A stretch of DNA of 64,000 bases from DATAGF01 sp963835685 (GCA_963835685.1 CAWIGI010000009.1:62001-126000), one strand, 5' to 3'. Shown: positions 43,537 to 55,861, numbered from the stretch's first letter. The notes: generated from the letters alone by a model not told the origin. Numbers and translations: made by a program.

Positions 43537-45904
43537 ATGGGAGCGCGCCGGCTCGCCGGGCGGGCGCCGGCGGCCCTGCGGCTCGCGCCGCACGCGCTGC
43601 TGGCGTGCTTCTGCGCGGGGCTGCTGGCGGCCCTCGCCCGGGGCGCGCCGCCGGCCGCGGCCGCCGCCGCAACGGCGCTCGCCGCCGGCGCGGCCGCGGC
43701 CTGGGCGGTCCGCGGCAGGGCCGGGCCGGCGCTGGCGCTCCTGGCGCTCGCCGTGGCGCTCGCGGGCTGGGCGTGGGGCGGCGCCCGGCTCGCGGCGACC
43801 GCGCCACCCCGCCTCGCCCTGCCGGCGCACGCGTCGGGCTCCGTGGTCGTCGACGCCGCGCCGGTCCCCGACGGCCACGGGGGGCTGCGCGCCCGGGGTG
43901 TGGTCGAGCGGCTGGCCCTGTCGTCGGGAGCGGCGGTGCCCGAGGGGACGCGCCTGCTGCTCGACCTCGACGACGGGCGGCGGCGCCCCTCCCTGGGCGA
44001 GCGGCTGCGCGTGTCGGGGCGTCTGCGGCCGGCCGCGGACGCCCAGGACCCCGGCTGGTGGCGCCGCTGGCTGGCCCGTCAGGGGATCGCGGCGCGGCTG
44101 CGGCCCGCGTCCCTGCGTCAGGACGGCCGGCGCGGGGGGCTGCAGGGGCTGCGCGACGGCTGGCGGCGGTGGGCGGAGGGGCACGCCGGCGCCGGCCTGT
44201 CCGGCGACCGGCGCGAGCTGGTGCGGGGAATGGCGCTCGGCGGCGGCTCGGGACTCTCGGAGGCGGCCGCCGAGGCGTTCCGGGACGCCGGCCTCTGGCA
44301 CCTGCTGGCGGTGTCGGGGCAGAACGTCACGGTCGTCGCGATCGCCGCCCTCGCCCTGCTGCGGGCGCTGGGGCTGCGCCGGCGCGCGGCGGTCGCCGGC
44401 GCGGCAGCCGTCATGGCCGTCTACTGCCTGGCCTGCGAGGGAGGGGCGTCGGTGGCCCGCGCGGGCGTGGTGGGCGGGCTCGGCCTGGCCGCCGAGCTGC
44501 GCTCGGCGCCGCGCGAGCGCTGGTACCTCCTGCTGGCCGCCCTCGCGCTCCTGCTGGCCCACCAGCCCCGCGCGATCGCCGATCCCGGGCTGCAGCTGTC
44601 GTTCGCCGCCGTGATCGGCCTCTTCGCGATCGCGCCGCCCCTCGCGGCCTGGTTCCGCGGCTGGGCTCCGGGCCGGGTCGCGGACCTCGCGGCCATGGCC
44701 GGGGCCGCGGGCCTGGCGACGGCGCCCGTGCTGGTGTGGCAGTTCGGGCGCCTGTCGCTCGCCGGGCTCGCCCTGAACGTCGTCGCCGTGCCGATGGCGG
44801 CCCCGATCGTCGTGCTCGCCCTGCTCGGGCTCCCCGCAGGCGCGCTGCTGCCCGCCGCGGGGGCGGCGCCGGCGTGGCTCGCGGGCCTCGGGGCGTCGGC
44901 GCTCCTGGGCGCGGCGCGCGCGGCGGCCGCGATCCCCGGCGCCGCGGTGAGCCTGCCGGCGGCGGCGGCGCCGCTGCTGCTGCCGCTGGCCGCGGCGCCG
45001 CCCCTGGTGGCCAGAGCCCTCGGGCCGGGCGAGGGGGCCGCGCGGTTGCGGCGGCTTCCGTGGCGGGCGCTCGCCGTGGCGGTGGCCGCGCTCGCGGCCG
45101 GGTCCTGGGCCCTGCTGCGGCCCGGGCCGCCGCCCCCGTGGCCTGCGGCGCCCGCGATCACGGCGCTCGACGTGGGGCAGGGTGACGCGATCCTGCTGCG
45201 GAGCCCGGAGGGCGCGGCGGCGCTGGTGGACGCGGGCCCGCCGGGCACGCCGGCGCCCGTCGCGCGCGCGCTGCGCCGGGTCGGGGTGCGCCGCCTCGAC
45301 GTCATGGTCCTCACCCACGACTCGCTCGACCACGTCGGCGGCGCCCCGGACGTCCTGGCGGGCGTGGACGTCGGGCTGGTGGTGCACGAGCCGCCGCCCG
45401 CGGACGGCTTCGCGCCGGCGCACGATCGGGCCGCCCGGGCGGCCCGCGACCGGGGCGTGCCGGTGCGCGGGCTGCGCGCGGGCGCCCGGCTTGCCGTGGG
45501 GCGTTGGAGCGTGGCGGTGCTGTCGCCGGACCGCGGCCGGCTCGCCGGTCAGGACCCCAACCCGGCGAGCCTCGTTGCGCTGGCCTCGGCGGACGGCCTG
45601 GACGTCCTCCTGACGGCCGACGCCGAGAGCGATGCCCTCGCGCCCCTGGCCCTCGAGGCCGGTCGACGTCCTCAAGGTTCCTCACCACGGCTCCGAGGAC
45701 CCGGGCCTGGCGCGGGTCCTCGCCCGGCTGCGCCCGGCGGTCGCGCTGATCTCGGTGGGGGAGGGCAACCCCTTCCGGCACCCGCGCCCGGAGACCCTCG
45801 CCGCCCTCGCCGGCGGCGGGGCCGTGGCGTGGCGCACCGATGCCTCGGGCGACGTCACCGTCACGGCCTCGGGCCGCGGCGTCGCCGTCGCCGCCAGCCG
45901 CTAA
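43537..45904 (+). CDS. comEC: ComEC DNA-uptake channel (frameshifted)
   Basis: About 788 residues. N-terminal DUF4131/OB region (GVVERLALSSGAAVPEGTRL), polytopic competence domain with WHLLAVSGQNVTVVAIAALA, and a C-terminal metallo-beta-lactamase domain (DVGQGDAILLRS, LTHDSLDHVGGAPDVL). One +1 slip near 45655-45665 lies before VDVLKVPHHGSEDPG, the last metal motif; the tail ends VTASGRGVAVAASR at 45904. It translocates single-stranded DNA across the inner membrane and may degrade the other strand. holA follows after 12 nt. Confidence 0.92.
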
Positions 45905-45907
45905 CCT
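45902..45907 (+). promoter_or_regulatory. Candidate -10 for holA
   Basis: TAACCT overlaps the comEC stop and ends 9 nt before ATG 45917. Confidence 0.35.
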
Positions 45908-45916
45908 CACCCGCTC

Positions 45917-46989
45917 ATGAGCGCCCAGGAGCCCCTGAAGCCCGCCTACGTGATCTGGGGCGAGGACCGGGCGACGGTCGAGCGGGCGCTGTCGAAGCTG
46001 ATCGCAGCGGGTCGCCCGCGAGGGAGGGCTCCCTCCGGAGCGGATGCAGCGCCGAGGAGACCCCGGCCGAGGACGTGGTGGCCGCCTGCGAGGCCCTGTC
46101 CCTCGCCGGGCTGCGGCTCGTGATCGTCGAGGACGCCGAGGCCTGGAAGGCCGCCGACGCGGCGGCCGTGGTCGCCTACCTCGAGCGCCCCAACGCGGGC
46201 ACCTGCCTGGCGATCGTCGCGACGACGCAGCCGACCCCGAAGCTGATGTCCGCCGTCGCCGAGGCGGGGGACGTCCTCCACTACGGCCCCGATCCCAAGG
46301 AGAAGCCCGCCAAGCGGGCACAGTGGTTCGCCGAGCACCTGGTCAAGGAGGTCGGTCGCGCCGGGGGATCGATGGCGCCGGCCGTCGCGCGCCGGGCCGT
46401 CGACCGCGTGATGGTCGACCGACCCGACGCCCGGCGCGGCGGGGTGGTGGCCCTGGAGCTCAGCCGGGAGGCCGAGAAGCTCGCGGCCTACGCCGACGGC
46501 GAGCCGATCACGGCCGAGATGGTCGAGGCGCTCGTCCCGCGCCACCCCGACGCCAAGACCTACGAGCTCGCGGACGCCCTGGCCGGCGGCGACGCCGCCC
46601 GCGCCTACGACGTGCTCCAGGACCTCGCGACCGGCGAGGACCCGGTGGCGCCGATCCTCATGCAGGTTCAGCTCGCCAACCACTTCCGCCGCCTGGCCGA
46701 GGCGCAGGCCCTCGGCGACGCCGTCTCGCCCGAGGCCGTCACCGAGGCGACCGGGGTGGCGGGCTACCCGGCCCGCAAGCTGGCGGAGCAGGCGCGCGCC
46801 ATGCCCCCGGGAGCGGCCCGCCGGGCCGTCGCCCGCCTCGCGGAGCTGGAGCTCGACCTGCGCGTCAGCGGCCTGCGCGAGCTGGGCCGCTCACGCGACG
46901 ACGGGGAGCGCCTGGTGCTGGAGACGGCCGCCCGGGACCTGCTGGCCCTGGCGCGCGGCGGGAGGCAGGCGCCGGGCGGCGAAGGCTAG
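45917..46989 (+). CDS. holA: DNA polymerase III delta subunit (two frameshifts)
   Basis: Clamp-loader delta subunit that opens the sliding clamp. N-terminus KPAYVIWGEDRATVERALSK; then two +1 slips near 46008 and 46045 (between them VAREGGLPPERM) lead to SAEETPAEDVVAACEALSLA, RLVIVEDAEAWK and the long C-terminal part (APILMQVQLANHFRRLAEAQ, LELDLRVSGL). The stop is at 46987-46989. Position between comEC and rpsT is the standard one. About 356 codons. Confidence 0.88.
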
Positions 46990-47014
46990 TGCCGTGCCCG
47001 GTGACGTTGGTTGT

Positions 47015-47124
47015 GTTCTGGCCGCGAAAATCCCGTGGGGCCAGGACGCAGTCGAGGCCGATAGCCGGGCCTATCGGCCGAGGCGAGGACGCAGCAGCCG
47101 CGATGATTTGCAGCGCGCCAGAAC
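47015..47124 (+). repeat. Dispersed structured intergenic element, copy B
   Basis: A 110-nt element between the convergent holA and rpsT genes. Its ends pair (GTTCTGGC 47015-47022 with GCCAGAAC 47117-47124). Inside are GGACGCAG, a perfect 9-bp hairpin GGCCGATAG/CTATCGGCC with loop CCGGGC, CGAGGACGCAG and GCCGCGATG. These blocks occur in the same order and spacing in copy A (9338-9444, minus strand). It is downstream of both neighbours, so it cannot be a 5' riboswitch of either. Confidence 0.65.
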
Positions 47125-47149
47125 CGAGCTGGCGTCGCCGGGCGCGGTA

Positions 47150-47422
47150 CTAAGCGGTGGCCTTCGTCTTCTGGGAGACGCGCGCGACCCTGCGCTTCTT
47201 GCGGGCCGCGTTGTTGCGGTGAATCACGCCCTCGGCCGCGGCGCGGTCGATGAGGTGCTCGAGCTCTCGCGCCCGCTCCTCGATCTGGGCGCCGTCGCCG
47301 CTCTCGGCGGCGTCCCCGAGCCTGCGGAACAGGGTCTTGATCGTCGAGCTGTACCGCAGGTTGCGCTCACGCTGCGCCAGCGTGCGGCGGTTTCGCTTCT
47401 TCTGCTGCTTGATGTTCGCCAC
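47150..47422 (-). CDS. rpsT: 30S ribosomal protein S20
   Basis: A 90-residue basic protein, three-helix S20 fold: NIKQQKKRNRRTLAQRERNL, LRYSSTIKTLFRRL, DRAAAEGVIHRNNAARKKRR. It binds 16S rRNA. GTG 47422 with GGAGGA at 9 nt; TACCAT on the minus strand (47456-47461) is a possible -10. It is divergent from murJ, as is common. Confidence 0.96.
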   Translation of the reverse strand: MANIKQQKKRNRRTLAQRERNLRYSSTIKTLFRRLGDAAESGDGAQIEERARELEHLIDRAAAEGVIHRNNAARKKRRVARVSQKTKATA

Positions 47423-47454
47423 GCGGGCGGTCCTCCGTCGATCGGTCGGCGGCG

Positions 47455-47460
47455 TATGGT
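47455..47460 (+). promoter_or_regulatory. Candidate -10 for murJ, overlapping the rpsT -10
   Basis: TATGGT on the plus strand overlaps TACCAT on the minus strand, so the rpsT and murJ promoters would share their core. murJ GTG lies 27 nt downstream. Confidence 0.35.
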
Positions 47461-47487
47461 AGCGACCGCACTCGACCGGGGCCAGCG

Positions 47488-49047
47488 GTGAGCCGGCTCC
47501 CGAGGGGGCTGGGGCGCTCGACGGCGATCTTCGCCGTCTGGACGGGCGTCAGCCGGATCGCGGGGCTGGCCCGCGAGATCCTGGCGGCGGCGCTCTTCGG
47601 CACCCAGGGGTCGATCAACGCCTTCGTGATCGCCTTCCAGGTCCCGAACCTGCTGCGAAGCCTGGTGGCCGACTCGGCCCTGTCTGCGGCGTTCGTCCCC
47701 GTGTTCACGCAGCTCGAGGAGCAGGGCCGGCGGCGGGAGGCCCAGCGCTTGGTCGGCGCGCTGATCGGGCTCATCACCATGGGGCTCGGGCTGGTGACGC
47801 TGATCGCCATCGTCACCGCCCCGTGGGTCATGCCGCTGTTCGCCCCGGGCCTCTCCGACGAGCTGGTCGACGAGACGGTCCAGCTCGCGCAGATCATGTT
47901 CCCGATCGTCGTCCTGCTGGGCCTGACCGGCCTGGTGGCGGCGGTGCTCCAGGCGCACGGCGAGTTCGGCGCCACCGCCTTCGTCCCGGTGCTCTGGAAC
48001 GTCGTGATCATCGTGGGCCTGGTGGTCGCGACGCCGCTCGTTCCCGACGACGACCGGATCACGGTCTACGCGGTGTCGATCGTGGTCGGCACCGTCGCGC
48101 AGCTCCTGTGGCTGCTGCCGTCCCTGCGCGGGAAGGGGCCGTTCCCCCTCTCGCTGGGCCTGCGCAGCAAGGCCGTGCGGCGGGTGCTCGTGCTCATGCT
48201 GCCGGTCACGCTCGGCCTGGGCCTGATCAACGTCCAGCTCTCGATCGGCGCGATCTTCGCCACCCTCGTCAGCGAGGACTCGCCGCGGGCCATCGACGCC
48301 GCCTTCCGCCTCTACCTGCTCCCGCAGGGCGTCTTCAGCGTCGCGATCGCCACAGTCCTCTTCCCGACCATCTCCCGCCTCGCCGCCCGCGAGGACTTTG
48401 CCGGGATGCGGCGCACCCTCGCCGAGGGCCTCCGGCTGATCTTCTTCATGCTGCTGCCGGCGTCGGCGTTCCTGCTGGTCCTGTCCGAGCCGGTGGTGCG
48501 GCTGATCTACCAGCGCGGGGAGTTCGACGCCGCCAGCACCGCGCTGACGTCCGAGGCGCTCCTGTTCTTCGCCATCGGCCTCGCCTTCAACGGGGCCAGC
48601 CTGCTCGTGATCCGCGCCTTCTTCTCGCTCCAGCGCCCCTGGCTCCCCACCGCCGTGGCCGGCCTCGGGGTGGTGCTCAGCACCGTCCTCTATGCCGTCC
48701 TCTACATCCCGGTGGGCACGGGCGGGATCCCGCTGGGGACGTCGATCGCGAGCATCGTGACGTTCCTCGTGCTGCTGTGGCTGCTCGAGCGCGAGCTCGG
48801 CGGGCTGCACCGGGGCTGGGTCCTCGAAGGCTCCTCGCGCAGCGTCGTGGCCAGCGCCGTGTCGGTGCTCCTGGGGTGGTGCACGTGGACGCTGCTCGAC
48901 GAGTGGCTCGGGCGCAGCACGATGGCCCAGGTCGTCAGCGTCGGCGGCGCGATGCTCGCCGCGCTCGCGGCCTACCTGGCGGCGGCGCAGGCCATGGAGA
49001 TGCGCGAGCTGGGGGCGCTGGCGCGCCTCAGGCGGCCGCTACGATGA
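47488..49047 (+). CDS. murJ: Lipid II flippase MurJ
   Basis: A 519-residue membrane protein with 14 predicted helices of the MVF/MurJ fold. Conserved: TGVSRIAGLAREILAAALFG, FVIAFQVPNLLRSLVADSALSAAF-like segment with the essential Arg residues, LYLLPQGVFSVAIATVLFPT and RLIYQRGEFDAAST. It flips lipid II to the periplasmic face for PBP/SEDS enzymes. GTG 47488. The stop overlaps the lepA promoter. Confidence 0.95.
   Translation: MSRLPRGLGRSTAIFAVWTGVSRIAGLAREILAAALFGTQGSINAFVIAFQVPNLLRSLVADSALSAAFVPVFTQLEEQGRRREAQRLVGALIGLITMGLGLVTLIAIVTAPWVMPLFAPGLSDELVDETVQLAQIMFPIVVLLGLTGLVAAVLQAHGEFGATAFVPVLWNVVIIVGLVVATPLVPDDDRITVYAVSIVVGTVAQLLWLLPSLRGKGPFPLSLGLRSKAVRRVLVLMLPVTLGLGLINVQLSIGAIFATLVSEDSPRAIDAAFRLYLLPQGVFSVAIATVLFPTISRLAAREDFAGMRRTLAEGLRLIFFMLLPASAFLLVLSEPVVRLIYQRGEFDAASTALTSEALLFFAIGLAFNGASLLVIRAFFSLQRPWLPTAVAGLGVVLSTVLYAVLYIPVGTGGIPLGTSIASIVTFLVLLWLLERELGGLHRGWVLEGSSRSVVASAVSVLLGWCTWTLLDEWLGRSTMAQVVSVGGAMLAALAAYLAAAQAMEMRELGALARLRRPLR
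49040..49045 (+). promoter_or_regulatory. Candidate -10 for lepA (leaderless)
   Basis: TACGAT ends 6 nt before GTG 49052 and overlaps the murJ stop. Confidence 0.45.
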
Positions 49048-49051
49048 TTGC

Positions 49052-50862
<1,811 letters not shown>

Positions 50863-50866
<4 letters not shown>

Positions 50867-51963
50867 GCGGGGTCCGCCACCTCTACGTGCACCTGCCGTT
50901 CTGCGCCTCGCGCTGCGGCTACTGCGCATTCGTGGTCGAGACCGGCTCCCTGGCGATGCGCGACGCCTACCTCGAGGCGCTGCTGGCCGAGCTGCGGCGG
51001 GAGGCGGGCCGGCTCGGGTCCCTGGAGACGGTCTACCTGGGCGGCGGGACGCCCACGCTGATGCGGCCCCGGCGCCTCGCCCGCCTGCTCGACGCCCTCC
51101 GGCCGCGCATGGCCGAGGACGTCGAGGTGACCGTCGAGGCCAACCCCGAGACGGTTGACCGGCGCGCCCTCCGGGAGCTCCGCGCGATGGGCGTGACCCG
51201 GCTGTCGGTCGGCGCGCAGTCCTTCAGGCCGCACCTCCTCGCGGCCCTCGACCGCGCGGCGAGCCCCCGCCAGGCCCGCGACGTCGTGGGATGCGCGCGC
51301 GCGGCGGGGTTCGAGAACGTCTCGATCGACCTCCTGTTCGGCGTGCCGGGCCAGACGCCCGGCGACCTCGAGGCCGACCTCGCCGACGCCCTGGCGCTCG
51401 CGCCCGAGCACGTCTCCTGGTACGAGCTCGAGCTCAAGCCGGGCTCGGCGCTCGCGCGGCGCGGACTCCGGCCGGTCGGCGAGGACGAGGGCGCCGACGC
51501 CTACCGGCGCATCGTCTCGGGACTGGAGGCCGCGGGCTACCGCTGGTACGAGACCGCCAACTTCGCGCGCGCCGGCCGCGAGTGCCGTCACAGCCTGGCC
51601 TACTGGGGCGCATGCGACTACCTCGGGGTGGGGATCGGGGCCGTCAGCACCGTCGCCGGGCGGCGCTGGCGCAACCGGCCGGGCCTCGCGGCGTACGTGG
51701 CCGCGCTGGCCCACGGCGAGGACCCGCCCCGCACGTCCGATCCCCTCGACGGCGAGGACCTCCGCCGCGAGCGCTGGATGCTCGGGCTGCGGCTCGCCGG
51801 CGGCCTCGACCTCGCATGGGCCGGCCCGCCGGACCGGCCCGAGGCGCTCCGGCGCCTGGCCGCGGCGGGGCTGCTGCGCGCGGGCGACGACGCCGTGGCC
51901 CTCACCCGCGAGGGCCGCTTCGTGCAGAACGCCGTCCTCCACGAGCTCATGGAGTACGCGTGA
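50863..51963 (+). CDS. hemW: Radical SAM heme chaperone HemW
   Basis: A 366-residue radical-SAM protein of the HemN/HemW family. The cluster motif is C14-x3-C18-x2-C21 (LPFCASRCGYCAF); SAM-binding YLGGGTPTLM, VEANPE and the C-terminal HemW domain follow. HemW-type rather than HemN is inferred from length, the lack of the extra HemN N-terminal stretch and gene context (lepA-hemW-hrcA is conserved). GTG 50863 overlaps lepA, and its stop overlaps hrcA (GTGA). Confidence 0.92.
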
Positions 51964-53015
51964 GCCCGCGGGTGGACCCCGGGGACCTCAAGCCGCGCCA
52001 GGAGGTCATCCTGCGCACGGTCGTGGAGGAGCACATCGCCACGGGCGCGCCGGTCGGCAGCAAGAACATCGCCGGCCGGGAGGGCATCGACTTCGCCTCC
52101 TCCACGGTCCGCTACGAGCTCGCCCGCCTCGAGGAGCTGGGGTACCTCGACCACCCCCACACCTCGGCGGGCCGCGTGCCCACGGACGAGGGCTACCGCT
52201 ACTACGTCGACACCCTGCTGACGCGCGACCCGCCGGCGCGCCCGCCGGCCATGGTCGAGCGGGCGCTGGACCTCACCGAGATGCGGCGCGAGATCGACGC
52301 CGCGCTCGGCCGCCTCGCCGACGTCGTCGCGCAGGTCACCAGCCTGCTCGGCATCGTCACCGCGCCGCCGCCCGAGTCCTCGACCGTCCGGCACGTCGAG
52401 GTCCTGCTGCTCCAGCCCCAGCTCGTGATGGTGGTCGTCATCACCTCGACCGGCGCGGTCACCAAGCGCGTGTTCGCCTTCGACGGGCCGGTCGACCCCC
52501 GGCTCTGCGAATGGGCGGGCGCGTTCCTGAACGAGCAGGTCTCAGGCCTCGCCGTGGGCGCGCGCATGATCGCGACCAGGATCGCCGAGCCGTCGCTCGG
52601 CCCGCGCGAGACCGCCTTCCTCGAGGCGATCTCGCCCGCGCTGGTCGACCTCGACGAGCAGGCGGTGGGCGCGATCTTCGTCGGCGGGCAGGCGCGCTTC
52701 CTCGCCGAGCGGCGCCACCTCGACCTGATGGCGATCGACGCGCTGATGGAGAGCCTGGAGGAGCGCTACCAGCTCCTGGCGTTCCTGCGGGGCGCGCTGA
52801 GCCGCAACGAGGTCTATCTGCGCATCGGCTCGGAGCTGCCCGACAGCAGCCTCGCCGGGCTGAGCATGGTCGCGGCCAACTACGGCGTCCCGCGACGCAA
52901 CCTGGGCACCGTGTCGCTCATCGGGCCCACGCGCATGGACTACCGCCTCGCCATGGCCACGGTGCGCGGCGCCGCCCATCTCCTCTCGGAGTTCGTCGAG
53001 GGGGTCTACGAGTGA
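51960..53015 (+). CDS. hrcA: Heat-inducible transcription repressor HrcA
   Basis: A 351-residue repressor: N-terminal winged helix (LKPRQEVILRTVVEEHIATG, FASSTVRYELARLEELGYLD, HTSAGRVPTDEGYRYYV) and the GAF-like HrcA domain (about 105-345, ending RMDYRLAMATVRGAAHLLSE). It represses groE/dnaK operons at CIRCE elements. No CIRCE inverted repeat is visible here, including upstream of dnaJ. GTG 51960. Confidence 0.96.
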   Translation: MSPRVDPGDLKPRQEVILRTVVEEHIATGAPVGSKNIAGREGIDFASSTVRYELARLEELGYLDHPHTSAGRVPTDEGYRYYVDTLLTRDPPARPPAMVERALDLTEMRREIDAALGRLADVVAQVTSLLGIVTAPPPESSTVRHVEVLLLQPQLVMVVVITSTGAVTKRVFAFDGPVDPRLCEWAGAFLNEQVSGLAVGARMIATRIAEPSLGPRETAFLEAISPALVDLDEQAVGAIFVGGQARFLAERRHLDLMAIDALMESLEERYQLLAFLRGALSRNEVYLRIGSELPDSSLAGLSMVAANYGVPRRNLGTVSLIGPTRMDYRLAMATVRGAAHLLSEFVEGVYE

Positions 53016-53049
53016 CGGGTCGCTGAGACGGGCGACGGGCGCCCGGCGC

Positions 53050-53431
53050 TCAGCTGCGTGCGATGCCCAGCTGGCGCTGCTCGGGCTGCGGTGTCCTCAA
53101 GCCCCCACATCGCGGCGATCCGCCCGTCTTCGAACCGGAAGAAGTAGACCTCGTCAACGTTCTCGAAGCGCCGGCCAGAGGCCTCGTGACCCTGCCACGG
53201 ACCGGTCTGGGTTCCCGAGCAGGCGAAGCGTCCCACGACCGTCTCGCCCTCCTCGACCAGCTCGACGATCTCCATCTGCACGTCGGGGAACGACTCCCGG
53301 AACGGCTCGAACCAGCGCCGCGCGCGGCCCCTCATCTCTTCGGTGAAGAGCGCATCGATCAGGTCGAGCCGTCCGCCCGAGACGACCTGCTCGACGACTG
53401 CCCTCACCGCCGCCTTCTGATTCCCGGCCAT
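53050..53431 (-). CDS. SnoaL-like ester cyclase/polyketide-cyclase fold protein (C-terminus frameshifted)
   Basis: About 126 residues of the SnoaL/NTF2 fold: KAAVRAVVEQVVSGGRLDLI, FTEEMRGRARRWFEPFRESF, VVGRFACSGTQTGPWQG, DEVYFFRFEDGRIAAMWGLED. A slip near 53092 is needed to reach the conserved end EQRQLGIARS and TGA at 53050; otherwise the frame runs to 53006 with an unlike tail. ATG 53431 preceded closely by GGGAGGG. Substrate unknown. Convergent with hrcA. Confidence 0.75.
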
Positions 53432-53512
53432 GGCCCTCCCGTCGCACCGGCGCCGCGTCGCCCTCGGGCCGACCCTACCGCCGGCGCCCCGGTGACGACC
53501 GTCCAACGCGGA

Positions 53513-54205
53513 ATGGGGCATGCTTCGGCGGTGACCGAGCCAATCGTCGACGACCGCTTCGAGATCCTCGAGGTCTGGCGCCGTCCCCTGAGCGGCGAGC
53601 CCTCGGCCGCCGTGCGCGTGCTGGCGAAGGTCGAGGCCGGCGCGTACGGACCCGAGGAGTACGCGGTCGGCATCAGCACCCGTCCCGACGCCCAGCTCTC
53701 GCCGCTGCTGGACGAGGCGGACCTCTTCACCGGGCTGTCGTTCGCCGAGGCGCACTGGGTGGCCGCGGTGCTCGCCAGCGCGGCCGACCGGGTGGAGGAC
53801 GCCGAGAGCCTGCTCTTCGACCTCCGCGTGCCGGTCGATCTGGCCTGGCGCGAGGTCGAGCTCGCGTCGGAGGTGGTCGAGCCCGGCGGCCTCCGCTCGG
53901 CGCCGCTCGTGCCGTGGGAGCCGGACGAGGGGGCGACCGGCCCGAGCCGCTACGCCATCGCGATCTACACGCTCGACTGCGGCCACCAGGCCGTCGAGCT
54001 GCTGCGCCAGGACCCGGACGCGGCCCCGTTCTGGGTCGAGGACGGCGCCGTTGACCACCTCGTGGCCCGCGACGCCCGCAGCCTGACGCGACTGCTCTAC
54101 GGCGCCGGCAACCTGGAGGACGCCCACGGGATCATCGAGGCGGCCCAGGCGAACCTCGCCCACCACCCCGACGACGGGGACGAGGACGAGGACGAGCGCG
54201 ACTGA
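53513..54205 (+). CDS. Hypothetical acidic protein, 230 residues
   Basis: Not recognised. The protein is Asp/Glu-rich (the last ten residues are nearly all acidic) with no signal peptide or membrane segment. Segments such as LFTGLSFAEAHWVAAVLASA and FWVEDGAVDHLVARDARSLT suggest an alpha/beta fold. ATG 53513 is the first good start; GTG 53531 is in frame and equally possible. It lies alone between the SnoaL gene and the acyl-CoA synthetase. Confidence 0.6.
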   Translation: MGHASAVTEPIVDDRFEILEVWRRPLSGEPSAAVRVLAKVEAGAYGPEEYAVGISTRPDAQLSPLLDEADLFTGLSFAEAHWVAAVLASAADRVEDAESLLFDLRVPVDLAWREVELASEVVEPGGLRSAPLVPWEPDEGATGPSRYAIAIYTLDCGHQAVELLRQDPDAAPFWVEDGAVDHLVARDARSLTRLLYGAGNLEDAHGIIEAAQANLAHHPDDGDEDEDERD

Positions 54206-54247
54206 CCGCCCTCCGGCGGCAGCTGGCCCCGGAGCGCGCGGGTCCAA

Positions 54248-54253
54248 TAGCAT
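54248..54253 (+). promoter_or_regulatory. Candidate -10 for the acyl-CoA synthetase gene (leaderless)
   Basis: TAGCAT ends 8 nt before ATG 54262; the same hexamer as before the island regulator. Confidence 0.45.
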
Positions 54254-54261
54254 CGCACCGC

Positions 54262-55819
54262 ATGCCGATCGAGGGAGCGACGCTTCCCGCTCCGGCTCCG
54301 CTCGACCAGGTGCTCGGGGCCGGCCTGGAGGCGTCTCCGGACGCCGTCGCGCTCGTCTCGTCCGAGCGGGCCATGACCTGGCGGGAGCTCGACGAGGCGC
54401 GCCTGCGCCTCGCGGCCGGGTACGCCTCCCTGGGGCTGGCGCCCGGGGACCGCCTCGCGTCGCTGCTGCCCAACCGCATCGACCTCGTGGTCCACTACCT
54501 CGCCTGCTTCGCCGCCGGCCTCGTCGCGACGCCGCTGAACTACCGCTACACGGCGCCGGAGATCGACCACGCGCTGGAGGTGAGCGGCGCCTCGGCGCTC
54601 GTCGTGCACGCCGAGCGGGCGCCCGACGTGGCCGCCAGCCGGCTCGCCGGCCGGCTGCCGCGCGGAACCATCTGGTACGAGGGCGCGGGCCCCGGCGGCC
54701 CCCGGTTCGAGGACGTGGCCGCGGCCCCACCGGGCGCGCCGGTCCCGGTGGATCACACCGCGCCGGCCGTGGTCTTCTTCACGTCCGGCAGCACCGGCCC
54801 CGCCAAGGGGGTCACCCACTCGTTCGAGACCGTCGCCTGGATGTGGGCGGCCGTCGCGGCGGCCTTCGAGCTGACGCCGGCCGATGCGCTCCTGCCCGGC
54901 TCGTCGATGTCGCACGTCGGCTCCTTCATGTGGACCTTCGGGGCGCTGTCGGCCGGCACGCGGGTCGTCGTGGCCCGGCACTACGACGCCGGCGAGCTCC
55001 TGCCGCTGCTGCGCGCCCAGCGCCCGACCGTGATGGCCATGCTCCCGGCGGCGCTGAGCGCCGTGGTGCGCGACCCGGGCGCGCGGGGCGGCGACTTCGC
55101 CTCGCTCCGCCTCTGCCGCGCGGGGGCCGACAAGGTGTCGCTGCAGCTCGAGGACGACTTCGCCGGCCTCGCCGGCCTGCCCCTCGACGAGGGCTACGGC
55201 ATGACCGAGGTCGGCCTGGCGACGCTCAACCCGCCCTCCGGGGTCATCAAGCGCGGCTCGATCGGCCGGCCGGTGCCGGGCGTCGCCATCGCGGTCCGCG
55301 ACGACGCCGGCGCCGAGGCCCCTCCCGGGACGGTGGGCCGGGTCTGGATCCGCACGCGCAGCCGCATGATCGGCTACTGGGAGGACGCTGCCGCCTCGGC
55401 GGCGATCGTGCGCGACGGCTGGCTCGACTCGGGCGACCTCGCCCGGGCCGACGAGGACGGCTACCTCTGGTTCTTCGGCCGCAAGAAGCAGATCATCGTC
55501 CACGACGGGTCGAACATCAGCCCGCAGGAGGTGGAGGGGGCGCTGGTCGGAGCATCCGCGCGTCGCGCTCGCCGGCGTCGTGGGCGTGGACGACGCCCTC
55601 CACGGCGAGAACGTGCGCGCCTACGTCACCCTGGACGGCGACGGGCCGCCCCCCAGCGCCGCCGACCTGATCGCCTTCGCGCGGGCGCGGATCGGCTACA
55701 AGGCCCCGGAGGAGGTCGTCGTCCTCGACGAGATGCCCCTCAACCCCACCGGCAAGGTCGACCGCGAGGGCCTGAAGCGGCTCGCCGTGGACCATCTGCA
55801 CCCCCACGGGCTGGGCTGA
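54262..55819 (+). CDS. Acyl-CoA synthetase / AMP-dependent ligase (frameshifted)
   Basis: About 518 residues of the ANL superfamily (ATP + acid to acyl-AMP, then acyl-CoA). Motifs: A3 FFTSGSTGPAKGVTHS (about 171-186), A5 GYGMTEVGLATLNPP, A7 WLDSGDLARADEDGYLWFFG and RKKQIIVHDGSNISPQEVEG (A8). A +1 slip near 55550 (GTCGGAG for GTC GAG) leads to EHPRVALAGVVGVDDALHGE and the C-terminal lysine motif NPTGKVDREGLKRL (A10). Substrate chain length is not evident. Inserted between hrcA and dnaJ. Confidence 0.88.
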
Positions 55820-55861
55820 GCGGGCGCCTCCTGGGGAGGTCGTTCCGGGCGCGGCCCTTGC

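Noticed and set aside
53006..54730. A 574-codon minus-strand frame over the acyl-CoA synthetase region
   Set aside because: It is a low-complexity Arg/Gly/Pro shadow; only the segment from 53431 downward has a recognisable SnoaL-like fold.
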